The notes under the pieces: model-generated
The model's input: only the letters and a program-made list of their open reading frames with translations
What the model was told of the DNA's origin: nothing
Database searches by the model: none
Position numbers and translations under genes: made by a program
Assembly (NCBI GenBank): GCA_003552765.1
Contig: PUOI01000124.1
Coordinates: forward strand, 1 to 5,379
Reading direction: 5' to 3'
Length of the DNA: 5,379 nt
Source: Candidatus Hydrogenedentota bacterium
GTDB taxonomy: Bacteria; Hydrogenedentota; Hydrogenedentia; Hydrogenedentales; SLHB01
Shown: one piece after another, positions 5,093-5,379 of the stretch
Layout of the letters: every line of letters starts with the position of its first letter
Numbering within the stretch: the first letter of the stretch is position 1

Positions 5093-5379
5093 ATTCGCGT
5101 CACAGGTAATACCAGCGGATTAAAGGCGTCCCCCTTGCGCCGGCTCGAGAAATTGGCCAACCGGCGCAGCAAGGCGGACAGCATCGTGGCGCCCGAACTG
5201 GCGCGGGCGCTCACGGAAGTTTCCCGTGAGATTCAACGCCAGGTAGGCATACTCATCGACCGCCGGGGGCATATTCGGGTGGTGATGGTCGGGGACGCCC
5301 GGTCGGTGTTCATCCCCGATCTATCCGCCTACCGGCGCGGGCGCGATCGCCTGTTGGGCTTGCGCCTGGTCCACACCCA
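5093..5379 (+). CDS. hflX: Ribosome-associated GTPase HflX, N-terminal part (3' cut by window; start uncertain)
   Basis: HflX is a cytosolic GTPase that binds 50S/70S ribosomes and splits stalled ribosomes, notably under heat stress. The 95 codons present cover the start of its N-terminal domain: GNTSGLKASPLRRLEKL (5-21), PELARALTEVSREIQRQVG (34-52), ILIDRRGHI (53-61), VMVGDARSVFIPDLSAYR (64-81) and GLRLVHT (89-95), all typical HflX wording. The next codon is cut at CA and probably continues the usual HTH. The glycine-rich linker and G domain lie outside the window. The start is given as ATT 5093 because homologues begin close to this point and a near-perfect Shine-Dalgarno precedes it. The only ordinary start in frame is GTG 5039, which would add 18 residues (MARRGCREPEAGPRKEVR) and has only a weak AAGGT 6 nt upstream. 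The gene appears to be transcribed from its own promoter, separately from the isomerase-like gene. Confidence 0.88.
   Translation, partial: MRVTGNTSGLKASPLRRLEKLANRRSKADSIVAPELARALTEVSREIQRQVGILIDRRGHIRVVMVGDARSVFIPDLSAYRRGRDRLLGLRLVHT

Noticed and set aside
4764..5214. - strand ORFs 4764-5078 and 5017-5214 in the isomerase-hflX gap
   Set aside because: They cross the terminator hairpin and the hflX start, lack motifs and ribosome-binding sites, and oppose the well-supported hflX reading frame.

Overview
The window is GC-rich bacterial chromosome, densely coded on the + strand. It holds the 3' end of ftsH, complete folP, glmM and pdxJ, one complete TIM-barrel sugar-isomerase-like gene, and the 5' end of hflX. 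The order ftsH-folP-glmM is the classic proteobacterial arrangement (as in E. coli). Placing pdxJ directly after glmM, with no cdaA/ybbR pair between folP and glmM, points to a Pseudomonadota-like or related Gram-negative lineage. The sequence alone does not allow a firmer placement. I see no phage, transposon, CRISPR, tRNA or rRNA signal.

Bases 1-3414 are a compact housekeeping operon. The ftsH tail overlaps folP by 50 nt, folP overlaps glmM by 8 nt, and pdxJ follows glmM after 32 nt. The products serve proteolytic quality control in the inner membrane (FtsH), folate synthesis (FolP), peptidoglycan/LPS precursor supply (GlmM) and vitamin B6 synthesis (PdxJ). All the catalytic motifs I could check are present, with small variations in FolP and PdxJ.

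Bases 3415-3881 are a 467-nt non-coding gap of visibly lower GC. It contains a perfect GC-rich hairpin, which probably ends the operon. A well-formed sigma70-type promoter with 17-nt spacing follows, then a leader of about 170 nt with a small palindrome and repeated CTGTAC/GTACAG words. This promoter drives the gene at 3882-4862, a sugar phosphate isomerase/epimerase (COG1082-like) homologue. Its fold and signature segments are recognisable, but most positions that bind the catalytic metal in relatives, as I recall them, are replaced. It looks like a pseudoenzyme or a repurposed family member, and it is the most interesting item in the window.

Bases 4863-5379 hold a perfect 12-bp terminator-like hairpin, a TATAAT-type promoter, a structured short leader, and the start of hflX (ribosome-associated GTPase). 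The hflX homology begins just after a near-perfect Shine-Dalgarno that has no ATG, GTG or TTG behind it. Either the gene starts at an AUU codon, or it starts at a GTG 54 nt upstream inside the leader hairpin.
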